NCBI RefSeq assembly: GCF_019511605.1
Contig: NZ_JAEUAV010000009.1
Span: 163,325-227,324 of the forward strand
Direction of reading: 5' to 3'
Origin: Paraburkholderia phenoliruptrix
GTDB lineage: Bacteria > Pseudomonadota > Gammaproteobacteria > Burkholderiales > Burkholderiaceae
DNA length: 64,000 nt
A program made the position numbers and the translations under genes. Below, piece by piece: positions 27,667 through 35,811 of this stretch. Within the stretch, counting starts at the first letter, position 1, and every line of letters begins with the position of its first letter. Below the pieces are notes generated by a model. That model saw only the letters and a program-made list of their open reading frames with translations. It was not told the DNA's origin and searched no databases.

Positions 27667-29831
27667 TCTGTCGCCGCCAACGCGGCCTGCAGGCGGCGCT
27701 GTTCCTGAATTACGTTTTCGAGCGCGGCAATCGAGATCACCTCGCGTGCCACCATATAGTCGCCGATACGGCCATGACGGTCCGGACGATAGTGCTGCAT
27801 CGCGGACTCGAAGTCTTCGCGGCGCACGTGCCCGTGTTCGATCAGCAGATCGCCGATCAGCGGCACGCTGCGCGCGGGCGTGGAACCAGCGCCTGGGTCG
27901 GCGGGCACGGCCATGTCGACGCCGCGCAGCATGCGCAGACCCGCCGCGATCTCGCCCTCGCGCACGATCTCCTGAGCCACCGGGCCGTCGATCAGCGCGC
28001 TCAGTTGAGCGAGCACTTCGTCGGAAAGCGGACTCGCGCTCAGCAGAACCGTGCGGCGATGAGAACCATGCGTGACGTCGATTTGCGGCAGCACGCGGTG
28101 CCGCACGATTGTCTCGAGCGGCAGACAAGCGGCGTCCCTTCGAAGCTGTTCGAGGTTCAGGCGACCGCGCGGCAAATCGGTCTGGAACGCGATCGCTTCG
28201 GCGAGCGTCTCCTCGTCGAGCCAGCCTTTGGCCATCAGCACGCGGCCAAGCGGCGCCTCGCGCGCATGGCTCTCGCCGAGTGCCTGCTCGAGCCTGTCGG
28301 GGTCGATGGCCTGCCACGACAGCAGCAGTTCGCCCAGACGCTGGCGGCGATTGTTAAAGCCGTCGGCGGACGGAAAATCGTGCATGGTCTTGTCCCATGC
28401 GAGCCGCTTGCCCGTCACGAGATGCACGATGAACATCTTCCATGCACGCGAGACCGCCATGAAGTTGACGAAGTTGCCGACCACCATGCGCGGCACCGAC
28501 AACACGCCATGCTCCCAGCCATACAGCCGCGTGACGAAGTAGACGCGCTGCACGACACGCAATACGAGCGCCGCCGCGTTCACCCATAGCAACGCGCGCA
28601 GCCACGGCGAGTCGACGAACGGCGAGGCGATCAGCTCCGGCATCAAACCCAGCAGACTCGCGCCCGCGAACAGCAGGAACTGCAGAACCAGCGCATAGGC
28701 AATCATGCCGACGAACGCGGTCACGACGCCCTTGCGGTCGCGAAACAGCAGATAGCGGTTCGCGAGCGAGCCAGTCCAGCCGGTCTGCTTCCAGCCTTGC
28801 AGACCGATGCCGAGCGTCCAGCGCGCGCGTTGCCGATAAGCGGTCCGAAACGTATCGGGGAAGAACTCGCGCACGCACAAAGGCATGGTCACCGTAATGT
28901 CGCGCTCGGCGCCGAAGCCGAACCATGCCTTGCGGCGCGTCGCGAACTGCACCGGAAAGCGCGCGAAAATGGATTGCATGCCCATCTTCGCGAGGCGCGC
29001 GCCGACGTCGTAGTCTTCGGTGAGACTCTCTGTGTTGAACGGCTGATTGTCGGTCTCGGCGATCAGCGAAAGCAGCGCGCGCCGCGAAAAACACGTGCCC
29101 ACGCCCGCCGAGGGCACCGAGCCCACCAGGCTCTCGCGCACCACGAGGTCCTTGGCGTGCCACTCCGCGAACTCGTCCATATAGGTGCCGGCCACGAGTT
29201 CGAACCAGTTGCGTTCGAGCGACGCGACCGGCAACTGGATCATGTCCTTGCGCGGCAACAGGTAATTGAAAAAGCGCAGCTCGACTGGATGCAGCACGTC
29301 CTCGCTGTCGTGCAGCACGACACCCGCGAATTCGATGCCCGCCTCGCGCTCGTAAGCGAAGATCGCCTGAATCACCCAGTTCAGGCAATCGGCCTTGCAG
29401 GTGGGGCCGTCGTGCGGCACTTCCACGCGGCGCAACTGCTTGTAGCGGCGGCGCATGCGTTCCACTTCGGCGATGGTCTGCGGGTCGTTCTGATACGTGC
29501 CGACGAACACCACATAGTTGCGGTAGTCCATCACCCGCACCAGATCTTCGATCATCGCCGCGACCACGTCGTACTCGTGCCACGCGGGCACCATGATCGC
29601 AATCGGCTGCTCTTCGCGCTGATAAAGCTGCGCGGCGGTCAGCGGCTTGTAGGTCCGCTCGACAGTCAGGCGGCGGTAGAGCATGCGGCTCCAGTACCAG
29701 AGATCGATGAACAGGTCGTCGATGCTGGAGAGCACGATCAGGAACGCCACCAGCGCGGCAAGGTATTCGAGCCCGTGGTAGTAGTGAGCTACCGCGTAGC
29801 CCGCATACCATTTGATCAGCGCGATGCTCAC
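27663..29831 (-). CDS. nfrB: NfrB-type c-di-GMP-responsive glycosyltransferase
   Basis: This inner-membrane polysaccharide synthase of about 722 residues is homologous to E. coli NfrB (phage N4 adsorption protein B). An N-terminal helix (LAALVAFLIVLSSI) precedes a GT2 core with an Asp/Glu metal motif HDSEDV at 174-179, the catalytic-base region TEDYD at 271-275 and QRARW at 334-338 (the QxxRW motif of processive synthases). Membrane helices follow at about 370-460. The C-terminus from 498 is an MshEN-like c-di-GMP module (RLGELLLSWQAIDPDRLEQA, then PLGRVLMAKGWL), with a second partial copy from 658. Start GTG 29831 overlaps the bcsB stop (GTGA). Confidence 0.88.
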   Translation of the reverse strand: MSIALIKWYAGYAVAHYYHGLEYLAALVAFLIVLSSIDDLFIDLWYWSRMLYRRLTVERTYKPLTAAQLYQREEQPIAIMVPAWHEYDVVAAMIEDLVRVMDYRNYVVFVGTYQNDPQTIAEVERMRRRYKQLRRVEVPHDGPTCKADCLNWVIQAIFAYEREAGIEFAGVVLHDSEDVLHPVELRFFNYLLPRKDMIQLPVASLERNWFELVAGTYMDEFAEWHAKDLVVRESLVGSVPSAGVGTCFSRRALLSLIAETDNQPFNTESLTEDYDVGARLAKMGMQSIFARFPVQFATRRKAWFGFGAERDITVTMPLCVREFFPDTFRTAYRQRARWTLGIGLQGWKQTGWTGSLANRYLLFRDRKGVVTAFVGMIAYALVLQFLLFAGASLLGLMPELIASPFVDSPWLRALLWVNAAALVLRVVQRVYFVTRLYGWEHGVLSVPRMVVGNFVNFMAVSRAWKMFIVHLVTGKRLAWDKTMHDFPSADGFNNRRQRLGELLLSWQAIDPDRLEQALGESHAREAPLGRVLMAKGWLDEETLAEAIAFQTDLPRGRLNLEQLRRDAACLPLETIVRHRVLPQIDVTHGSHRRTVLLSASPLSDEVLAQLSALIDGPVAQEIVREGEIAAGLRMLRGVDMAVPADPGAGSTPARSVPLIGDLLIEHGHVRREDFESAMQHYRPDRHGRIGDYMVAREVISIAALENVIQEQRRLQAALAATE

Positions 29832-32068
29832 GACTTGTCCCGGTTCCTGCGGCGCGCAATATTGGCCACCAGCAGCAGCACGACGAGAAGACCGATCAGC
29901 GCAGCCGGCACGCCCCAGCGCAGCCAGCTCTGCATGATCCACGGACCTTCGATGTCGCGCGTGTCGATCACCTGCCCCGGATGACGCGTATCGAACTGGC
30001 GCAGCGTGCCGCTGCCGTCGACAATGGCCACGTCGCCGCGCGACAGTTGCAGCGAAGCGGGCAGCACCGCCGGCGTGTCGCCCACGGTACGGTAGGACAC
30101 GCCCTGCACACTGCCCGAACTCACCACTTCAATCACGCCGACGCGGTTCAGCCCCGACAGATCCGCGAGCATCTTGCCGGACGGATCCGTGAACGACAGG
30201 CGGTCTTTGGCAAGACGCGCAATGCTCTTTTCATCGGCGAGCGCAACGTCCGCGGCGAGAAACGCGCCTTGCGGCTTTACCGCCTCGCCGTCACGCGCGA
30301 CGCTGAACGCCGCGCGCGTCGGCGCAATGCCGCTCGCGTTCGCGAGACGCGCAACGCGCGGCAGCGCCTCGGTCGCATCGCCGAGATAGGCTGCCGGCAC
30401 GATCACTTCGGCCTGCGAAGCAAAGCGCGCCACCATGCCGGTGAAGTCGTCGCCGAGACTCACGTCGGCAAGACGCAAATGGCTGCTCGGCAGCACCGCA
30501 ATCGGATGGCCCCCGTCGCGCGCACGGCAACCGCCTTCCGGCTGACGCTGAAACTCGACCCTCACCTGGTTGCGCGGCGCGAGCGCGAAACGCGGCACGT
30601 GCGCGGTGATACGTTGCAGCTTGCCGTTCGCGCTGAGCAATTGCGAGCCGATCAGCACGTCGTTGAAGTACACCGACGCGGTTTGCCCGGAATCGTCGAG
30701 CGTCGGCGCAGCGGCCACGTCGAGCACGACGGCGTCCGGCAGCTTGCCGTTACCCGAGGCCGCGCCGAGATCGAAGTTCGCGTCCCAGCTCGCGCGCACC
30801 TGCACGTCGAGCGTGCGCGGCTCGCCGCCGAGCAAGGACAGCGCGATCTGATCGCCGCGCGTATCCGGCGCGTTGTCGATCTGATGGACCACGAGGCGGC
30901 TCGCCACGTCGATGGGGCGCCAGGTCTGCGCGAGCACTGCGACGCCGTCGTTGTCGCCCACCACGATGGCGGTTTGCCCGCCGACGTGCGCGACGCGCAC
31001 TTCGCCGGCCGCAAGCGGCTTTTCGACCGGCTCGACGCTGCGCGCGCGCCAGGCGTCGAACGCTTCCGCTGCGGCGGGTGATACGCCCGCCACCTGTTCG
31101 CGCAGCGCGTCGAGCGAAGTCTTCACGGCTGTACGCAACGCGTCGTCAGCGACGATCACGTCGGGCGCGAATGCCGCGCCGGGCGCGAGCGCGATCAGCG
31201 CACCGGCTTCCGCGGGATTGGCCAGCTTGTGCGAGCCGCCCGCCGCAAGCGCGGCGAAAGCGGGAACCGCGCGCAACGGCGCGGGCACTTCGATACCGCT
31301 CAGGTTCACCGTGTCGCCCGCGGCCGGCCACGCGCGCGTGGCCGGTGTGCGGCCTTCGCGTTGCAGCAGCGCTTCGACGCGCCAGCCCGCGTTGAACGCC
31401 GGCGCAGCCACGCTGCGTGCGCCGAGCATGACGACGGGCTTGTGCGGCAGCGCGCTCCACGCGCCGCGCAGATCGACAATCGCGTCGGGATCGTAGCGAT
31501 ACGTCAGGCGGGACGTCGGCGCAATGCGCCAGACATTGCCGATCGCGGTCTGGTCGGCGCAGACGTTGTCGTTGATCACCGACGACCAGTCCAGGCCCAG
31601 CCGCACGAAGCCGCCTGGTCGCGCGGCGCCGTCCACGCCGAGCGTCGCCGAGCCGTCGCCCTGCTCCTGAGTCGGGCTGCGCGAGAGTACCGGTGAGCCG
31701 TCGAGCGAAACCAGCATGGTCGTGCGGCCGCCGTTGCCGCGCAGATAGTTGCCGTCGATCTGCAAGCTGGCGTCCGTGAGCGGCACGCCGGCCGGCACCG
31801 GCAGATAAAGTTCCTGGCGGGCACCCGGCGCGCGCAGCACGAGCGGATCACGCATGCCGAGTTCGGCCAGCGATATGCTGCGGCTCGCGAGACGGCCATG
31901 GCCAAGCTGCGCGAAACTGGCCGCAAGATCCGCCGGCTGCTGGGCATGCGCGCCGAATGCGCACAGCAGCAGCCCCGCGAGCGCGGTCAAACGTGGACTC
32001 GGGACGAGGGATGGACGCGCGCAAAGCGCTTCGGAAACCTGAATTCGCAGCTTCGTGGTGAGCATCAT
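29828..32068 (-). CDS. BcsB-like periplasmic membrane-anchored subunit
   Basis: This 746-residue protein resembles the cellulose synthase subunit BcsB: a signal peptide (ALAGLLLCAFGAHA), a long periplasmic part of alternating jelly-roll carbohydrate-binding and flavodoxin-like domains (LYLPVPAGVPLTDASLQIDGNYL, VYFNDVLIGSQLLSANG and HLRLADVSLGDD in pieces), and one C-terminal transmembrane helix (WGVPAALIGLLVVLLLVANIA) followed by a basic tail. In cellulose synthesis BcsB guides the polymer through the periplasm next to BcsA. Here it would partner NfrB, its translationally coupled neighbour. Start ATG 32068; an in-frame ATG at 32065 follows directly. Frame stays open to 32299. Symbol withheld because it is not part of a bcs operon. 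Confidence 0.82.
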   Translation of the reverse strand: MMLTTKLRIQVSEALCARPSLVPSPRLTALAGLLLCAFGAHAQQPADLAASFAQLGHGRLASRSISLAELGMRDPLVLRAPGARQELYLPVPAGVPLTDASLQIDGNYLRGNGGRTTMLVSLDGSPVLSRSPTQEQGDGSATLGVDGAARPGGFVRLGLDWSSVINDNVCADQTAIGNVWRIAPTSRLTYRYDPDAIVDLRGAWSALPHKPVVMLGARSVAAPAFNAGWRVEALLQREGRTPATRAWPAAGDTVNLSGIEVPAPLRAVPAFAALAAGGSHKLANPAEAGALIALAPGAAFAPDVIVADDALRTAVKTSLDALREQVAGVSPAAAEAFDAWRARSVEPVEKPLAAGEVRVAHVGGQTAIVVGDNDGVAVLAQTWRPIDVASRLVVHQIDNAPDTRGDQIALSLLGGEPRTLDVQVRASWDANFDLGAASGNGKLPDAVVLDVAAAPTLDDSGQTASVYFNDVLIGSQLLSANGKLQRITAHVPRFALAPRNQVRVEFQRQPEGGCRARDGGHPIAVLPSSHLRLADVSLGDDFTGMVARFASQAEVIVPAAYLGDATEALPRVARLANASGIAPTRAAFSVARDGEAVKPQGAFLAADVALADEKSIARLAKDRLSFTDPSGKMLADLSGLNRVGVIEVVSSGSVQGVSYRTVGDTPAVLPASLQLSRGDVAIVDGSGTLRQFDTRHPGQVIDTRDIEGPWIMQSWLRWGVPAALIGLLVVLLLVANIARRRNRDKS

Positions 32069-32315
32069 ATTGTCTTGACCTGGATTGGCCTGCGGGCGAC
32101 ACATGCGACGTTGCCCGCCATGGTTGAATGAGCTAGGAGTAAGGCCGCGGTCTGCCCTGAGCTGCGCACTCTGCCGGATTTCGACGGCCGCCGCGGGGCA
32201 TGCCCCGTTTCGCCAGTCGTCCTGTCCGGTATATCGGCACGCTCGCGCGTGACCTGAAGGCGCCCTGTGCCGATACATGCCCTGCTCCGGGAAAACCACC
32301 TGCCTGTGCTCGCGT

Positions 32316-32343
32316 GCGAACGCGGACCTGGGCCCGCGTTCGC
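32316..32343 (-). terminator. Strong hairpin just after wecB (possible attenuator or partial terminator)
   Basis: GCGAACGCGG (32316-32325) and CCGCGTTCGC (32334-32343) are perfect 10-base arms with an eight-base loop. The hairpin starts seven bases past the wecB stop in the direction of transcription and is not followed by a T-tract on that strand. A 282-base gap separates wecB from bcsB. It may stabilise or partly terminate the wecB transcript. Confidence 0.55.
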
Positions 32344-32350
32344 TCGGGTT

Positions 32351-33664
32351 TTACTTCGCGAACGCTGCCGCGGCGACGCGCGGCATCGAGGCAAGGGCTG
32401 GAGAACCGACCGGCGAGCCGGGCGATGAGTTGGCCGCTGGAATGGCCGATGAGGTTGCCGACGAGGTTGCCGACGAGGTGGCCAACGAGGTTGCCAATGC
32501 AGTCTCCGGCGACCGGGCCGGCGCTGCGGGCGCAAATTCGTCGAACGGACGGCCCGTCAGTGCGGCCACGATGCGCCGCGACGCATGGCCGTCGCCATAC
32601 GGATTCATACGATGTGCGAAACGTTCACGCTCGCCTGCGTCGTCGACGAGCGCGCTGACGGCCCGCACGATCGCCTCGCGTTGCGTGCCGACCAGACGCA
32701 CGGTGCCGGCCGCAACTGCCTCGGGACGCTCGGTCACGTCGCGCATCACGAGCACCGGCTTGCCGAGCGCCGGCGCTTCTTCCTGCACGCCGCCGGAATC
32801 GGTGAGAATCAGCGCAGCACGTTGCATCAGCCGCACAAAACCCAGGTAGTCGAGCGGATCGATCAGATGAACATTGCGCCGGGAACCGAGCGATTCCTGC
32901 ACGGGGCCGCGCACATTGGGATTGAGGTGAACCGGATAAACAATCTGCACAGTGCCGCGTTCGGCGAGATCGCCGAGCGCCGCGCAGATGTTGGCAAAGC
33001 CGGTGCCGAAACTCTCGCGCCGGTGGCCTGTGACGAGCAGCATGGGCCGCGCGTCGTCGATAAACGGCAGGCGCGCGTCGAGCGAAGCGCGCAAGGCGGG
33101 GTCGTTGTCGATGCGGGCTGCGGTCAGATTCAGCGCGTCGATCACCGTATTGCCGGTGACGACGACGCGCCCCTGCAGCGTTTCCTCCGCGAGCCGCTCC
33201 TTCGAACCGGGGGTTGGCGCAAACATCAGATCGCTCATGACGTCGACGATGCGGCGGTTCATTTCTTCCGGCCACGGCTGCGAGAGGTCGCGCGTGCGCA
33301 GCCCGGCTTCGACGTGGCCAATGGGAATGCGGCGGTGAAACGCGGCGAGTGCGGCGGCGGATGCCGTGGTCGTGTCGCCGTGCACGAGCACGCGATCGGG
33401 CTGCACGTTCGCGAGCACCTCGTCGAGCGAGGCGATCAGACGCGAAGCAAGCCCGTTCAGCGTCTGGTTGGCCGTCATGAGCGCGAGGTTGTGGTCCGGC
33501 TGGATGGCGAAAAGCTCGAGCACCTGGTCGAGCATCTGCTGATGCTGGCCCGTGACGCACACCACGGAGTCGATTGCGGCATCGGCCTCCATCTGCTTGA
33601 TGAGCGGCGCCATTTTGATGGCTTCCGGCCGCGTGCCGAAAATCGACAAAACCTTGATTGACAT
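32351..33664 (-). CDS. wecB: UDP-N-acetylglucosamine 2-epimerase (non-hydrolysing)
   Basis: This interconverts UDP-GlcNAc and UDP-ManNAc, the probable precursor step for the polymer made by NfrB. The core is canonical: SIFGTRPEAIKMAPLIK, VTGQHQQMLDQ, VHGDTTTASAAAL, HVEAGLRTRD, PEEMNRRIVDV, VTGNTVIDAL, VTGHRRESFGTGF and LTDSGGVQEEAP. Start ATG 33664 with GGGGGTGG just upstream; a GTG at 33670 is an alternative. The total of 437 residues exceeds the usual 375-385 because of a low-complexity Ala/Ser/Thr tail (about 60 residues) encoded partly by a 12-base repeat at about 32420-32505. The tail is unlikely to be catalytic. It heads the nfr gene set. Confidence 0.95.
   Translation of the reverse strand: MSIKVLSIFGTRPEAIKMAPLIKQMEADAAIDSVVCVTGQHQQMLDQVLELFAIQPDHNLALMTANQTLNGLASRLIASLDEVLANVQPDRVLVHGDTTTASAAALAAFHRRIPIGHVEAGLRTRDLSQPWPEEMNRRIVDVMSDLMFAPTPGSKERLAEETLQGRVVVTGNTVIDALNLTAARIDNDPALRASLDARLPFIDDARPMLLVTGHRRESFGTGFANICAALGDLAERGTVQIVYPVHLNPNVRGPVQESLGSRRNVHLIDPLDYLGFVRLMQRAALILTDSGGVQEEAPALGKPVLVMRDVTERPEAVAAGTVRLVGTQREAIVRAVSALVDDAGERERFAHRMNPYGDGHASRRIVAALTGRPFDEFAPAAPARSPETALATSLATSSATSSATSSAIPAANSSPGSPVGSPALASMPRVAAAAFAK
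32420..32505. repeat. 12-bp in-frame repeat in the wecB tail
   Basis: Five or more diverged copies of GCCGACGAGGTT-type units (period 12) encode the Ser-Ala-Thr-Ser series of the WecB C-terminal tail on the minus strand. Being a multiple of three, copy changes leave the frame intact. Confidence 0.8.
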
Positions 33665-34427
33665 GACCACCCCCGGTCCCTATTTGGTTTTTTGCTTCAC
33701 ACCCCGCGGGCCGCGGCATTGGATTAATTTCAATGCGCCTGAACCCGGAATATCTATTTATTGTTCATTCGACGGATAGCCGGTTTTGCGCTGCGCACGG
33801 TATGCACATGGTTTACCCAAATTGGAGCCGTACCATTCGCACCGGTTTCAACCGGCGTTGCGCGATGCGTTGCCGCACCCGTCTAGCGCGCATTCTGGCG
33901 TGCTTCTCAAGCACTTGGCAAGCAGGTCCGCGGAATTTTTCCATGCGTTTTCGCACCGGCCAATGCGAATTGAGCCTGCATAGGTCAAACTCTGTTAAAA
34001 CTTAATTAACCATTTGAACTTTGAAAGCAGTTCGTTGAACGGACAACCTTTTTCCGACGACCGACCAAATGGTTTAATTGCGGTCGTTATTAACGCTCGC
34101 AAACGTTGCCGTGAATGCAAACTCGTTCATCGGACGTTTTCGCGTGCGCAACGCGCGCCGCCCGGTGCGCCGCCCGGTGCGCCGCATGTTGCGCCCGGTC
34201 ACGGCCATATCGTCGCGCCCGGCCCGACAGCCGCCTTGTTGCAGTGAAGCGACAGTTTTCGCTCGGCGCGTCGCGGCTGCGGTATCCGGACGCCGTCCAG
34301 GCGCGCAACGCACGGGCACAGCTATTGCTGAACTCCGCACGCCGGTAGATCGCTTGCGCAAGGCACGCTGTGCCGCCTGCGAGTCGCCGTTTAACGTCAA
34401 TCCAGCAACTCATCGGTGGGAGGCCTC
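33665..34427. other. AT-richer, gene-free region upstream of the nfr/wecB set
   Basis: This 763-base divergent region lies between wecB (leftward) and the DUF1328 gene (rightward). The part 33680-34090 is clearly AT-richer than its surroundings, as expected of promoter or silencer-bound DNA. AATTAACCATTTG (34004-34016) and CAAATGGTTTAATT (34066-34079) form an interrupted inverted repeat (one extra T) around a 49-base centre. From 34150 to 34195 a 12-base GCGCCGCCCGGT-type repeat appears. No frame here has a good start, ribosome site or recognisable product. Confidence 0.6.
34004..34079. promoter_or_regulatory. Interrupted inverted repeat, candidate operator
   Basis: The arms are AATTAACCATTTG and CAAATGGTTTAATT, 49 bases apart, in the AT-rich control region. 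The spacing (about five helical turns between centres) fits two sites for one dimeric regulator facing each other, or a looped structure. Confidence 0.4.
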
Positions 34428-34589
34428 ATGCTTCGATACGCTGCTATCTTTTTCGTCATCGCAATCATCGCCGCGGTATTCGGCTTTGGCGGCATCGCCG
34501 CCGGCGCGACCGAAATCGCCAAGGTGCTGTTCTTCATCTTCGTGGTGATCTTCCTCGTCACCTTGCTGATGGGCGTGATGCGGCGATGA
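34428..34589 (+). CDS. DUF1328 small membrane protein (YtjA family)
   Basis: The 53-residue protein [20 protein letters not shown]..., with two hydrophobic helices joined by [12 protein letters not shown] and ending LLMGVMRR, is a clear DUF1328 family member. Such proteins are short, conserved inner-membrane proteins of unknown role, often stress-induced. ATG 34428 follows GGTGGGAGG at 34415-34423, a very strong ribosome site. It is divergent from the wecB/nfr set. Confidence 0.93.
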   Translation: MLRYAAIFFVIAIIAAVFGFGGIAAGATEIAKVLFFIFVVIFLVTLLMGVMRR

Positions 34590-34813
34590 TCGCCGCACGG
34601 ACCGTGTAAGCGGAGCAATACCGGCCCCGGCGCGCGCGCGAGCAGCCTGTTGCAATACCTGCCACGGCGTATTGCAATAGTTGCCGCTGCGCCGGGGCCT
34701 CCCGCAACGCAGCACGCGCAATTGCGGTTGCAGTGCTCAGGCTCGTGTGGCTGCGCTTCGAAAGCAAGGCTGCCGCTTCTTCTCCTTCTTCTTCCGCGTC
34801 AACCCCGTTCTCG

Positions 34814-35728
34814 CTATTGCCCCACTCGCATTTGCGCTTCGCTGTCGTGCGCACGTGACGGCAAGCCCAGATGCAATTCTTCGCACAAGAAACCTTGCAA
34901 CGTGTGCACGGCCGCTGCCTGCGCGCTCGCGACTTCACGCATGAAAAGACCGAAGTCGGCAGCAGGCGCATCGGGTAAGCCATCGGCGCGGCCGAGAATC
35001 TTCATGGACTCCGAACGAATATTGCCTTCGAGCAGAACGGACACGCCCAACCCCGCTTCCACCGCCGACTGCACGGCGGGCAGGCTCGTACTGGTGCAGA
35101 CGATCCGCCAGCCAATGCTCGCGCGGCGCAGCACCGTCGACACCTGCTGCTGCCACAGACAAGGCCCGCCGAACGCAACGAGAGGCAGCGGCGCCTGCGG
35201 ATCGCGCGCATAGCCGCGTGCACCGACCCAGAAGAGCGGCAGCGTCCACGTGAAAAGCGGCGTGCCGGTGACTAAGGCCGGATCGGCAACCACCAGATCG
35301 AGAGCGCCATCCGCAAGACGGTTCGACAACGCAGCGCTGCTGTCCACCACGATTTCCAGTGCCACGCGCGGATACGCAATCGAGAAGCGCCGCAACGCGC
35401 GGGGCAGACGCCCAACCGCAATGTCCTCGAGCATGCCGAGCCGCACCGTGCCCGACACCTGCCCCGCGCTCAGCGCGCGGCGCGCATCAGCACCCGCACC
35501 AAGAATGGTGTGCGCGTAAGGCAGCAACAGGTGACCGGCTTCGGTGAGCTGCACGCCGCGCGGCGAGCGCTCGAGCAGACGCTGGCCCAGATCTTCCTCA
35601 AGGCGGCGCAATTGCATGCTCACGGCTGCCTGGGTGCGCGCGAGGCGTCTTGCGGCCACGCCCACTGCGGCCGTTTCCGCGACGGTCACGAAGGTGCGAA
35701 GCAGACTGCTGTCGAGATCACGGCTCAT
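34814..35728 (-). CDS. LysR-type transcriptional regulator
   Basis: The regulator has about 304 residues from ATG 35728 (MSRDLDSSLLRTFVTVAET), with upstream alternatives at 35749 (ATG) and 35761 (TTG); none has a clear ribosome site. Winged helix: ARRLARTQAAVSMQLRRLEEDLG. The sensor domain follows, with LGMLEDIAVGRLP and VQSAVEAGLGVSVLLEG. It is divergent from an EamA/RhtA-type exporter gene with an inverted repeat between them, so that exporter is the probable target. Confidence 0.88.
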   Translation of the reverse strand: MSRDLDSSLLRTFVTVAETAAVGVAARRLARTQAAVSMQLRRLEEDLGQRLLERSPRGVQLTEAGHLLLPYAHTILGAGADARRALSAGQVSGTVRLGMLEDIAVGRLPRALRRFSIAYPRVALEIVVDSSAALSNRLADGALDLVVADPALVTGTPLFTWTLPLFWVGARGYARDPQAPLPLVAFGGPCLWQQQVSTVLRRASIGWRIVCTSTSLPAVQSAVEAGLGVSVLLEGNIRSESMKILGRADGLPDAPAADFGLFMREVASAQAAAVHTLQGFLCEELHLGLPSRAHDSEAQMRVGQ

Positions 35729-35763
35729 CAGGAAAATTGAAGTCGTCATAAGGAATATCAACT

Positions 35764-35793
35764 TATCTTAGTGGCCCGGGAGCCGATAAGATA
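35764..35793. promoter_or_regulatory. Inverted repeat in the LysR/EamA divergent region
   Basis: TATCTTA (35764-35770) and TAAGATA (35787-35793) are perfect seven-base arms with 16 bases between. The dyad size and place between divergent genes fit a LysR-family recognition site. Confidence 0.55.
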
Positions 35794-35811
35794 GGTAGAC
35801 CTTTCACAGCG

